64,000 nt of DNA from SCTD01 sp963784675 (GTDB lineage Bacteria > Actinomycetota > Actinomycetes > Mycobacteriales > SCTD01): positions 366,419-430,418 of the forward strand of contig CAWASE010000013.1 of NCBI GenBank assembly GCA_963784675.1, read 5' to 3'. The position numbers and the translations under genes are program-made. Shown here in pieces: positions 57,715 through 64,000 of this stretch. The notes under the pieces are model-generated. The model saw only the letters and a program-made list of their open reading frames with translations. It was not told where the DNA came from and made no database searches. The first letter of the stretch is position 1, and each line of letters begins with the position of its first letter.

Positions 57715-58737
57715 ATGAAGGCCATCAACTACTCCTCCGCCGGCGACTCCTCCGTCCTGCAGCTCGTCGACCGTCCGGCCGCTCACCCCGGGCCGGACGA
57801 GGTGCGCGTGCGCGTCGTGGTGTCCGGGGTCAACCCGACCGACTGGAAGGCGCGGACGGGCGGGTACGGGCCGCTGCCGTTCCCGGAGAACGTGCCGAAC
57901 CAGGACGGCGCCGGCGTCGTCGACGAGATCGGCTCGTCGGTGACCGGGCTCGCCGTCGGCGACCGCGTCTGGATGCACCTGGCCGCCCATGAGCGCCCGA
58001 CCGGAACTGCCCAGGAGCTGACCGTCCTGCCGGCCGACCGCGTCGTGCCGCTGCCCGACAGCGCCTCCTTCGAGGTCGGCGCCAGCCTGGGCGTCCCGGC
58101 GATGACGGCCCACCGGGCGCTGACCGTTCACGAGCACGGACCGACCCGCCTGTCGCCGGGCGCGCTCGCCGGCCGCACCGTCCTGGTGCAGGGCGGCGCC
58201 GGGGCCGTCGGTCACGCCGCGGTCCAGCTCGCCGTCTGGGCCGGCGCCACCGTCATCGCCTCTGTCAGCAGCGAGGCCAAGGAGACGCTCGCGCGCGCCG
58301 CTGGCGCTCACCACGTCGTGCGCTACCCCTCCGACACGCTCGCCGCCGACATCCTCGCGGTCGCCCCGGACGGCGTCGACCATGTCGTCGAGGTCTCCCC
58401 GGGCAAGAACGCCGCGCTCGACGTCGAGGTGCTCGCGAACCACGGCAGCGTCGGTTACTACGCCAACGACGGCGGCCCCGACTTCACCGCCCCGATCGTC
58501 GCGAGCTTCGCCAAGAACGTCCGCTGGCAGGGCCTGCTGCTCTACACGGTCGGCGCCGAGCCGCTGCGCCACGCCGCCGAGGACATCACCGCCGCCTTGC
58601 ACGACCGCGCGCTCCCGGTCGGCGAGGACGCCGGGCTGCCGCTGACGTGGTTCCCGCTCGAGCAGACCGCCGCAGCGCACGACGCCGTCGAGCAGGGTGC
58701 GGTCGGAAAGGTCCTCGTCCGAGTGAGCGAGGGCTGA
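57715..58737 (+). CDS. Zinc-free medium-chain dehydrogenase/quinone reductase
   Basis: An NADPH-dependent quinone oxidoreductase-like enzyme of 340 residues. N-terminal GroES-like domain: MKAINYSSAGDSSVLQLVDR, VVVSGVNPTDWKARTGGYG, NQDGAGVVDEIG. Rossmann domain: TVLVQGGAGAVGHAAVQLAV. The absence of the structural and catalytic zinc ligands places it in the QOR/zeta-crystallin branch. The ATG at 57715 matches the usual family start. No regulator is directly adjacent. Confidence 0.88.
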   Translation: MKAINYSSAGDSSVLQLVDRPAAHPGPDEVRVRVVVSGVNPTDWKARTGGYGPLPFPENVPNQDGAGVVDEIGSSVTGLAVGDRVWMHLAAHERPTGTAQELTVLPADRVVPLPDSASFEVGASLGVPAMTAHRALTVHEHGPTRLSPGALAGRTVLVQGGAGAVGHAAVQLAVWAGATVIASVSSEAKETLARAAGAHHVVRYPSDTLAADILAVAPDGVDHVVEVSPGKNAALDVEVLANHGSVGYYANDGGPDFTAPIVASFAKNVRWQGLLLYTVGAEPLRHAAEDITAALHDRALPVGEDAGLPLTWFPLEQTAAAHDAVEQGAVGKVLVRVSEG

Positions 58738-59139
58738 TCTCGACCTCGCCGCAAACCCGTCGGCACCAGAGGCAGGGGTCGTCAGCGCGGGCGGCTGAGC
58801 TGTCCGTACCTGCGGCAGGGGCGGACATTGTTGCGGCGGTCGACGCTGTCTGAGCCCGCCCGTCCGGTCCGCCCCGTAGAGGCAGCGGCCGTCGCTCCCA
58901 CCTCGTCCCCGACCCACGCGCCGGTCTGGATCAACGGGCGCCCGACCCACGGGCTCTCGCCGGCGTCGGCCGCCGGGACGGGGCCGCTCTCCAGGTCTGT
59001 GGCGGTGCTCGCGCGCGAGCGCACCGGGGCGGGTGCGAGCGCGACCCGCCTGGGTCCTCGTCCTGCTGCGGGCAGTACCAGGACCGCAGTCGGCGCGGGC
59101 TGCCGCCCGGGCTGGACCGTGGGCGTGCCGGTGGTCCCG
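58738..59139. other. Intergenic region without a supported gene
   Basis: This 402-base gap lies between the reductase (plus) and a TetR gene (minus). Short open frames exist on both strands, but none has recognisable content or a ribosome site. I see no strong hairpin. Confidence 0.6.
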
Positions 59140-59760
59140 TCAGGCGACGAGCTGAGCGTGCAGCGTGCGCGAGAACCAGTCGACGTAGCGCTTGCGGGAC
59201 CAGCCGCGGTCGCGCACGAGCCGGGTGTGGAGATCGGGGGCCATGAGGACCCAGAGCACGTCCACTGCTTGCTGCGTGGGCAGCGCGAGCGGCGCGCGTT
59301 CGGCCAGGGCGCGCAGAAACAGCGTCGCGCCCGTCCGCCGTTGCGCCTCGCTCGTGCGCCAGAGCTCCCCTAGCTCGGGGTCAGCGTCGGCGGCCGAGTG
59401 CAGCACTTCGTCCAGCCGGCTGTAGCGCTCCTGGACGCCGGTGACGTGCTCGGCGAGCAGTGCGAGCATCCGCGCCGGATCAGGCTCCCGCAGCACGCGC
59501 TGGACACTGTCACGCATGGCGACCGGCGCACTCTCGTCGTCACCTGCCATAGCGACGTCGCGCGCCAGCGCGAGCAGCCGCGGCTTGCTCCCGACGGCGA
59601 AGACCGTCGGGCGTGAGACCCGCGCCGCTGCTGCGATCTGGTCCATGGTGGTCGCGGGGTAGCCCTGCGCCACGAACAGCTCGGCCGCTGCCTGCACCAC
59701 GGCGGCCCGGGTTGCGCGTGCCTGCTCCTCCCGGCGAGAGCCGGCCTTGACGTCGTCCAC
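59140..59760 (-). CDS. TetR-family regulator
   Basis: A 206-residue repressor with AVVQAAAELFVAQGYPATTM and DQIAAAARVSRPTVFAVGSK as the DNA-binding region and an all-helical C-terminal domain. It starts with GTG at 59760, eight bases from a 35-base palindrome that also precedes the divergent cupin gene. It therefore most likely represses both itself and the cupin gene. Confidence 0.88.
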   Translation of the reverse strand: MDDVKAGSRREEQARATRAAVVQAAAELFVAQGYPATTMDQIAAAARVSRPTVFAVGSKPRLLALARDVAMAGDDESAPVAMRDSVQRVLREPDPARMLALLAEHVTGVQERYSRLDEVLHSAADADPELGELWRTSEAQRRTGATLFLRALAERAPLALPTQQAVDVLWVLMAPDLHTRLVRDRGWSRKRYVDWFSRTLHAQLVA

Positions 59761-59768
59761 GTTCTCAT

Positions 59769-59803
59769 CATACTGCTGGTTAAGCCGCTTTACCGACAGT
59801 ATG
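59769..59803. promoter_or_regulatory. 35-base palindromic operator between TetR and cupin genes
   Basis: Arms of 17 bases, CATACTGCTGGTTAAGC and GCTTTACCGACAGTATG, are complementary at 14 of 17 positions around a single central C. The site fills the divergent spacer and overlaps both promoters. Confidence 0.8.
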
Positions 59804-59816
59804 ACGAGGAGCAGTC

Positions 59817-60290
59817 ATGACCAGCGTGCAGCCGTACGTCGCGCAGGACCACCAGCAGCTCGCCTGGCTCGGCGACAGCCGGGTCAGCGTCCTGCTGGAC
59901 GCAGACAGGACCGGCGGCGCGCTGACCGCCATGTCCTCCGTGCTGGCCGCCGGCGATGCCTCGCCGCTCCACGTGCACAGCCGAGAGGACGAGGTCTTCC
60001 TCCTCCAGTCGGGCCGTGCCCTGGTCTGGGTCGGCGACCACAGGTACGAGATCACCGCCGGTGGCGTTGCCTTCCTGCCCAAGGACCTGCCGCACGCCTA
60101 CCGGGTGCTCGAGGACGACACGCACATGCTGACGCTCTGCACGCCCGCCGGCCTGGAAGGCTTCTTCCGCGGCGCCGGCCATGACCTGGCGGCCCCGCTG
60201 CCCGAGGACTGGTTCCTCGGACCAGCGCAGCTGGCCCCCGTCGCCGCCGCGCACGGCGTCACGCTGCTCGGCCCACCGCCCGCCGACTGA
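59817..60290 (+). CDS. Cupin-domain protein (quercetin-dioxygenase-like)
   Basis: A 157-residue single cupin: first motif SPLHVHSREDEVFLLQSGRA with the metal-binding His-His-Glu, second motif ITAGGVAFLPKDLPHAYRVL with the last His. It probably binds Fe, Mn or Ni and could be a dioxygenase or a binding protein; the substrate is unknown. GAGGAG lies eight bases before the ATG. Regulation by the divergent TetR through the palindrome is inferred. Confidence 0.85.
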   Translation: MTSVQPYVAQDHQQLAWLGDSRVSVLLDADRTGGALTAMSSVLAAGDASPLHVHSREDEVFLLQSGRALVWVGDHRYEITAGGVAFLPKDLPHAYRVLEDDTHMLTLCTPAGLEGFFRGAGHDLAAPLPEDWFLGPAQLAPVAAAHGVTLLGPPPAD

Positions 60291-60687
60291 CGGCCCCGGT
60301 CGCTTCGAGCTGTGGGGCCTGCCGGACGAGTCAGCGTCCGCCGCGAAGAGGGTTGCGGAGCGCGGTCTCGCGATCTCGCACACGACAGGTCATCGACGAG
60401 CTCGGCACCCGGGCCAGCGTCGCGGGGCTCACCGCGGGCGAGCGCCTGCAGCCGCTGCCGGCGCCCGCGTTCACCGCGACGGTCGCGCCTCGTCCGGACG
60501 GTCCGCGCGCGTGCGCTGGTCGCCTTCGCGGAACCGCAACTCCGTGCCGCCGGAGCTGGCCGGTGCGAAGGTAAACGTGACGCATCGGCTCGCCCCGCCA
60601 CGCTGGAGGGGACGGCGGCATCAGGCAGGTCTCGTTCAGTCAGGAGTGTCGAACCGCGGGACACCGTCAAGACCCCTCGGTGTCGTT
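60291..60687. other. Intergenic region with possible gene debris
   Basis: No complete gene is supported in these 397 bases. A minus-strand stretch near 60490-60600 reads VTFTFAPASSGGTELRFREG, similar in texture to a START/AHSA1-type strand segment, but lacks start and context. It may be a remnant. Confidence 0.4.
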
Positions 60688-60969
60688 CTACGGGCTCGTC
60701 GTGCTGCGTTCCGCCCGCATCAGCGCGAAGCTGCCGTGCGGGTTGCACCCCTTGTGCCTGCAGTCCAGCGGACTCATGACCCCGGTCGCCGGCCCGACGC
60801 AGGAGGGCCAGGCGTCCTCCGGGCGTTTCCTACGCCTGTTGGTGTGGATGCCGAGCAGGTGTCCACGAACAGGGTCGAAGACCCAACCCCATGCGTGACC
60901 GGACAACAGCTTCGCCTCAGCGGAACGGGACCGTCGCCCGGTGGGCCGCAGACTCTTGACAGCAATCAC
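60688..60969 (-). CDS. Small uncharacterised protein or gene fragment
   Basis: A 93-codon frame from GTG 60969 with codon third positions strongly G/C, suggesting it is or was coding. The middle reads HAWGWVFDPVRGHLLGIHTN and the end MSPLDCRHKGCNPHGSFALM, with a Cys-x4-Cys pair. No family is recognised. The start lies inside an inverted repeat and has no room for a promoter, so this may be the 3' part of a lost gene. Confidence 0.4.
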   Translation of the reverse strand: MIAVKSLRPTGRRSRSAEAKLLSGHAWGWVFDPVRGHLLGIHTNRRRKRPEDAWPSCVGPATGVMSPLDCRHKGCNPHGSFALMRAERSTTSP

Positions 60970-60980
60970 GACATGTCAAG
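60955..60980. repeat. Inverted repeat CTTGACA-N12-TGTCAAG
   Basis: Perfect seven-base arms at the junction between high-GC DNA and the more AT-rich glycine-rich gene. It could be an operator for the gene at 61029, which has a TAAAAT -10-like box at 60998-61003. Confidence 0.6.
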
Positions 60981-61028
60981 ATGATCGGACTTTGGGGTAA
61001 AATCGTGTGCTGTCGGGGCGGGGGCACC

Positions 61029-62069
61029 ATGGGTCGGGATGGATCTCGAGCGTCGCGACGACCATCCGCGTTGTGGGCGGCAACGCTGCTGGCTGCGGCG
61101 ATAGTGGTTCCAGGCAGCGTGCTCTTTGCCGGCACGGCCGCCGCCGAGCAGCCTGACGACCGGTACAGCGGTGTTCCCGGGGAGATCCTGGTGACCGACC
61201 CGCTGGCAAATGATACGGGCAACAACAGCCTCATGGGCACGGTAGTGACCGGCCCGGAGCACGGCACCCTTTCGATCGCCACGGGTGGAACGTTTGGAAC
61301 TTCCAATTCTCCCGTTTCAGTTTTTGCTCCGGTCCAACTACCTACCTACCTTCCAGACGCGGGGTTCCAGGGCTTGGACCAGTTCAGATACACGAGCACA
61401 CGAACGACGGGGAGCGGATCGGAAAGCTACACCGCCACCGTCTTTCTCACTGTCGCCGACATCGACGATTGCGGGAGTCCGACAGTGCCTGACGGCTACG
61501 CCGCCCAGGTCGTCCAGGCACCGGCCGACGACGTGGCCGGCACGGCTACAGCCACCGTGGACGTCCCGGCAGGGGTTGAGCAGGTGCGTCTGGACCTCTG
61601 TGGGGCGCGAGGCGGGCCGGCCCAGAGGGGAGGACCCGGATCTTTCGGAGCCACGACGACCGCTGTCCTATCGATCTTGCCGGCTGAGCGAGCACGCCCT
61701 CATTCCTTCACCGTCATCGCCGGCTCCGCCGGCGTCAGGGGCAGAATGAAAGGCGCCTTCGGCGGGGGCGGCCCCGCCGGTGGATCCGATAGCGGTGGCG
61801 GCGGGGGAGGCAGCTTTATCTACCTCGATGGCAAGTTGCTGGCGGTGGCCGGCGGCGCCGGTGGGGACGGCGGTTGCGATTCAGCCGGTAGCAGCGGTGG
61901 TGGCGGCGGCGGAATGTCCGGCGGACCCGCTTCAGGCTCATGCGGTCCTGGCGGTGGTGGAGGGAGCGCAATGTCCCCCGGAGCTGGCGGCTCCAGCAGC
62001 TCCGGCTCGGAGCTGGACGCAGGGGCCGATGGGGTCGGCTCGCAGGGGGGCGGAAGATGTCAAGCCATC
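61029..62069 (+). pseudogene. Secreted glycine-rich surface protein, 5' part, interrupted by IS
   Basis: Signal peptide (WAATLLAAAIVVPGSVLFAG, cleavage near TAAAEQ), then a beta-rich region with GEILVTDPLANDTGNNS and DQFRYTSTR, resembling a cadherin-like/Ig-like segment, and a long Gly-rich part with many runs of four to six Gly. The frame ends at TGA 62070-62072, and this TGA is the first three bases of the IS element. The coding resumes in frame after the IS at 63575. The gene is less GC-rich than its neighbours, suggesting acquisition. ATG 61029 was chosen because of the signal peptide; ATG 60981 is also in frame. Confidence 0.7.
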
Positions 62070-62084
62070 TGAGACAAGATCGTT

Positions 62085-63092
62085 TTAGTTGCTCTGGATG
62101 AGGGCCTCCCGGCTGGGCTGGTTGATCCAGGCGGCTGCGGGCAGCTTCGGCGGTTCGGGGCGGCGGTGCCGGAACCGTGCAGGGTCAGCGTCGTAGGCGG
62201 CGTTCAGCGTCGCCTGGCGCTGCTGGCGGATCTGGCTGGCGGTGCCGTAGTGCACTGAGGCGGGGGTGTGCAGGGCGATGCCGCTGTGCCGGTGCTCGTG
62301 GTTGTAGTAGGCGAAGAACGCCTCGCAGAACGCGCGGGCATCGGCCAGGCTGCCGAAGCGGCCGGGGAAGGCGGGGCAGTACTTCAGCGTCTTGAACTGC
62401 GCCTCGCTGAAGGGGTTGTCGTTACTGACGTGCGGTCGGCTGTGGCTGCGGGCGACACCGAGGTCGACGAGCAGTTGCGCGACGGGTTTGGAGGTCATGG
62501 ACGTGCCGCGGTCGGCGTGCAGGCTGTCCGGGGCGCCGTGAACGCGGGCGGCCGTCTCGATGAGGTGCTTGGCGATGTCGGCGTCTTCGCGGGCCGCGAC
62601 GGTCCAGCCAACGACGTAGCGGCTGTAGATGTCCAGGATGACGTAGAGGTCGTAGTAGACGCCGCGCTCGGGTCCACGCAGCTTGGTGATGTCCCAGCTC
62701 CAGACCTGCCCGGGCTTGGTGGCCATCAGCTCCGGGCGGGCCCGGGCGGGATGGGCCGCCTGGTTGCGGCGGTCGCCGGCCTGTCCGATCAGGCGCAGCA
62801 GCCGGTGCATCGTGCTCATCGAGGCGAGGTAGACGCCCTCATCCAGCAGCGTCGCCCAGGCCTGCGCGACGGACTTGTCGCAGAACCGCGGTCCGGTCAG
62901 CACCTCGATGATCCGGTCCTGCTCAGCCACGCTCAGCGCGTTGGGCGGCAAGGCCCGCGGGGCACGTTGCGCCGGGACCAGCGGCACGGGCTGGCGGTCG
63001 CGGTAATGACTCGCCCGCGGCTTGCCCAGCAGCGCGCACGCCTTCGCGGTCGAGGTCACCTCGGCCAGCAGCAGCACCGCAGGGGTGATCAC
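62085..63092 (-). CDS. IS3-family transposase OrfB (DDE integrase domain)
   Basis: A 335-residue rve-type DDE recombinase. Residues to about 110 form the HTH_21-like part; the catalytic core follows with Asp in VWSWDITKLRGPERGVYYDL, Asp in LHADRGTSMTSKPVAQLL and Glu in SNDNPFSEAQFKTLKYCPAF. All three catalytic acids are present, so it may be active. The GTG start overlaps the orfA stop by four bases (GTGA), so coupling rather than the usual -1 frameshift may express it. Confidence 0.93.
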   Translation of the reverse strand: MITPAVLLLAEVTSTAKACALLGKPRASHYRDRQPVPLVPAQRAPRALPPNALSVAEQDRIIEVLTGPRFCDKSVAQAWATLLDEGVYLASMSTMHRLLRLIGQAGDRRNQAAHPARARPELMATKPGQVWSWDITKLRGPERGVYYDLYVILDIYSRYVVGWTVAAREDADIAKHLIETAARVHGAPDSLHADRGTSMTSKPVAQLLVDLGVARSHSRPHVSNDNPFSEAQFKTLKYCPAFPGRFGSLADARAFCEAFFAYYNHEHRHSGIALHTPASVHYGTASQIRQQRQATLNAAYDADPARFRHRRPEPPKLPAAAWINQPSREALIQSN

Positions 63093-63520
63093 GGCTTCGA
63101 CCGCGTCTCGGTGTCCGCGCTCTCGGAGAGCATCTCCAAGAGCGCGTGTGCTTTTCCCACGATCTCCAACGCCGCCCGGGTCTTGGCAAGCTCCCGTTCG
63201 GCCCGCTCCGCGCGGGCCTTCAGCTTCGCGTTCTCGACCTGCTCGCCAGACTTCTTACCCGGCCGGGACGCCGGGCCCAGACCAGCAAGCGCCCCGCTGT
63301 CGCGGGCCTTGCGCCACTCGGACAGGTGCGAGGAGTACAGGCCCTCGCGGCGCAGCAACACCCCACGAGCGGCGGAGTCGGCGGCGTCGTACTCAGCGAG
63401 CATGTCGAGCTTGTACTTGGCGGTGAACGACCGCCGGCGAGGCTGGTCCGAACGAGGGCTCATCGCCCCATTCTCGACCGACGTGCTGGGCAGATCTGCA
63501 GCAGTGAGAGTCAACGTCAT
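63089..63520 (-). CDS. IS3-family transposase OrfA (helix-turn-helix)
   Basis: A 143-residue DNA-binding partner of OrfB: RRRSFTAKYKLDMLAEYDAA and LLRREGLYSSHLSEWRKARD form the helix-turn-helix, followed by a leucine-zipper-like coiled coil (KLKARAERAERELAKTRAAL). Two starts are possible, ATG 63520 and ATG 63463, and the second fits the usual family start better. The overlap with orfB is four bases. Confidence 0.88.
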   Translation of the reverse strand: MTLTLTAADLPSTSVENGAMSPRSDQPRRRSFTAKYKLDMLAEYDAADSAARGVLLRREGLYSSHLSEWRKARDSGALAGLGPASRPGKKSGEQVENAKLKARAERAERELAKTRAALEIVGKAHALLEMLSESADTETRSKP

Positions 63521-63574
63521 CAAGCCTGTTCTCGCCCTGTGCGGGAGGGAGAAGGAACTACCGAAGGTGTCTCA

Positions 63575-64000
63575 CGTCAGCCTGACGCACAGGGGGGCGC
63601 CGGTGCAGCGGGTGAGCCTGACCGAGGCGGCCTCTTCAGCCGCCAGGGAACGTCGGCTGGCGGCGGCGGCGGCGGTCTGTTCGGGGGAGGAGGTGGCGGT
63701 AGGGCAGCAAGAGTAGGCGGCATATTAGGCGATCTACTCCCTCCCCCGGGCAGCGGTGGTGGAGGTGGCGGCTCGGGATTTCTTGACCCGGAACTGACCG
63801 GTGAAACTCAGGCAGGCGGCGTCGCCATCTACGGCGAAGCACCGCCAGGGATATCGCCCGAATATGACCTATTTTTCCCCCCTCAACGTCCGATTTTAGG
63901 GTATACCGGCCGTCGTGGGGCGGGCGCCGTCCGGATCAGCTACCTATCACCTGCAGCTCCGGCGTTCACATCCGCGCCAACCGCCACGGCAACCGTCGGA
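63575..64000 (+). pseudogene. Secreted glycine-rich surface protein, continuation after the IS (runs off the window)
   Basis: The frame that continues from the interrupted gene reads RQPDAQGGAGAAGEPDRGGL, then long Gly runs, then GFLDPELTGETQAGGVAIYG and GYTGRRGAGAVRISYLSPAA, a typical end of a Gly-rich domain, and continues past base 64000 with a Pro/Thr/Ala segment. No start codon or promoter of its own is seen. The composition is AT-richer (for example CTATTTTTCC), like the 5' part. Confidence 0.65.

Larger units (their letters stand above)
62070..63574 (-). mobile_element. Complete IS3-family insertion sequence, 1,505 bp
   Basis: Two minus-strand transposase genes are framed by imperfect terminal inverted repeats starting TGAGACA on both ends (62070-62076 and the complement at 63568-63574); inside, TCG and AGTT are also shared. 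The ends show the TG...CA termini of the family. I see no matching target-site duplication: ATC flanks the left end and CGT the right. Removing exactly these bases rejoins the interrupted gene in frame. Confidence 0.85.

Noticed and set aside
60955..60980. HAIR (HspR) site in front of the glycine-rich gene
   Set aside because: The arms read TTGACA rather than TTGAGT and the spacer is 12, not 7.
62268..63716. 482-codon plus-strand open frame across the IS element
   Set aside because: It is antisense to both transposase genes, which have clear DDE and helix-turn-helix motifs; its own sequence shows no domain.

Overview
The window comes from a high-GC actinobacterium (Actinomycetes). Codons end almost always in G or C, GTG starts and 4-base GTGA/ATGA gene overlaps are common, and the markers fit: HspR with HAIR operators, a single-domain Rpf with a c-di-AMP riboswitch, DUF3151, an ECF sigma factor of the SigE type, and LPATG sorting signals. 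Part of the gene order (Fe-S reductase, dnaK-grpE-dnaJ-hspR, fba, DUF3151, purA) also occurs loosely in mycobacteria, so this is probably a core chromosomal segment. I cannot name the genus.

Layout. 1-1.4 kb: end of an Fe-S reductase (minus). 1.9-6 kb: dnaK-grpE-dnaJ-hspR, with two HspR operators in front. 6-8.2 kb: small genes and purU. 8.3-11.7 kb: a SodC-like lipoprotein and clpB, the latter with its own HspR operator. 12.3-15.3 kb: a Tat-exported molybdenum hydroxylase whose 2Fe-2S subunit ends in LPATG plus a hydrophobic tail. 15.5-25.6 kb: housekeeping and regulatory genes (SDR, SNF2 helicase, pterin dehydratase/VOC, GNAT-S4, pyrE, ECF sigma pair, DedA, CoA-disulfide-reductase-like flavoenzyme). 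25.8-30.4 kb: secreted beta-propeller protein, class II aldolase, riboswitch-controlled Rpf. 30.4-41.4 kb: DUF3151, lipid kinase, a purine block (purA, purD, purB, purC, purS), lycopene cyclase and an RsbW-like kinase. 41.5-45.2 kb: xylose locus (xylA, ROK repressor, xylB). 46.7-60.3 kb: accessory catabolism and stress genes, mostly as divergent regulator/enzyme pairs (MerR/MerA, three TetR pairs, LysR/YeiH), each with a readable operator or promoter. 61-64 kb: a secreted glycine-rich protein with lower GC, interrupted by a complete IS3-family element.

How the genes work together. The dnaK operon and clpB form an HspR autoregulated chaperone regulon. pur genes supply AMP/IMP. xylA/xylB convert xylose to xylulose-5-phosphate. 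rpf is under second-messenger control. In the last third, each local regulator most likely controls only the gene or operon facing it.

Quality warning. At least fourteen frameshifts and one nonsense codon interrupt genes that otherwise look intact (Fe-S reductase, dnaJ, 2Fe-2S subunit, SNF2 helicase, merR, merA, CocE-like hydrolase). Because dnaJ is among them, single-base sequencing or assembly errors are the most likely cause, and the broken genes should not be taken as pseudogenes without resequencing.
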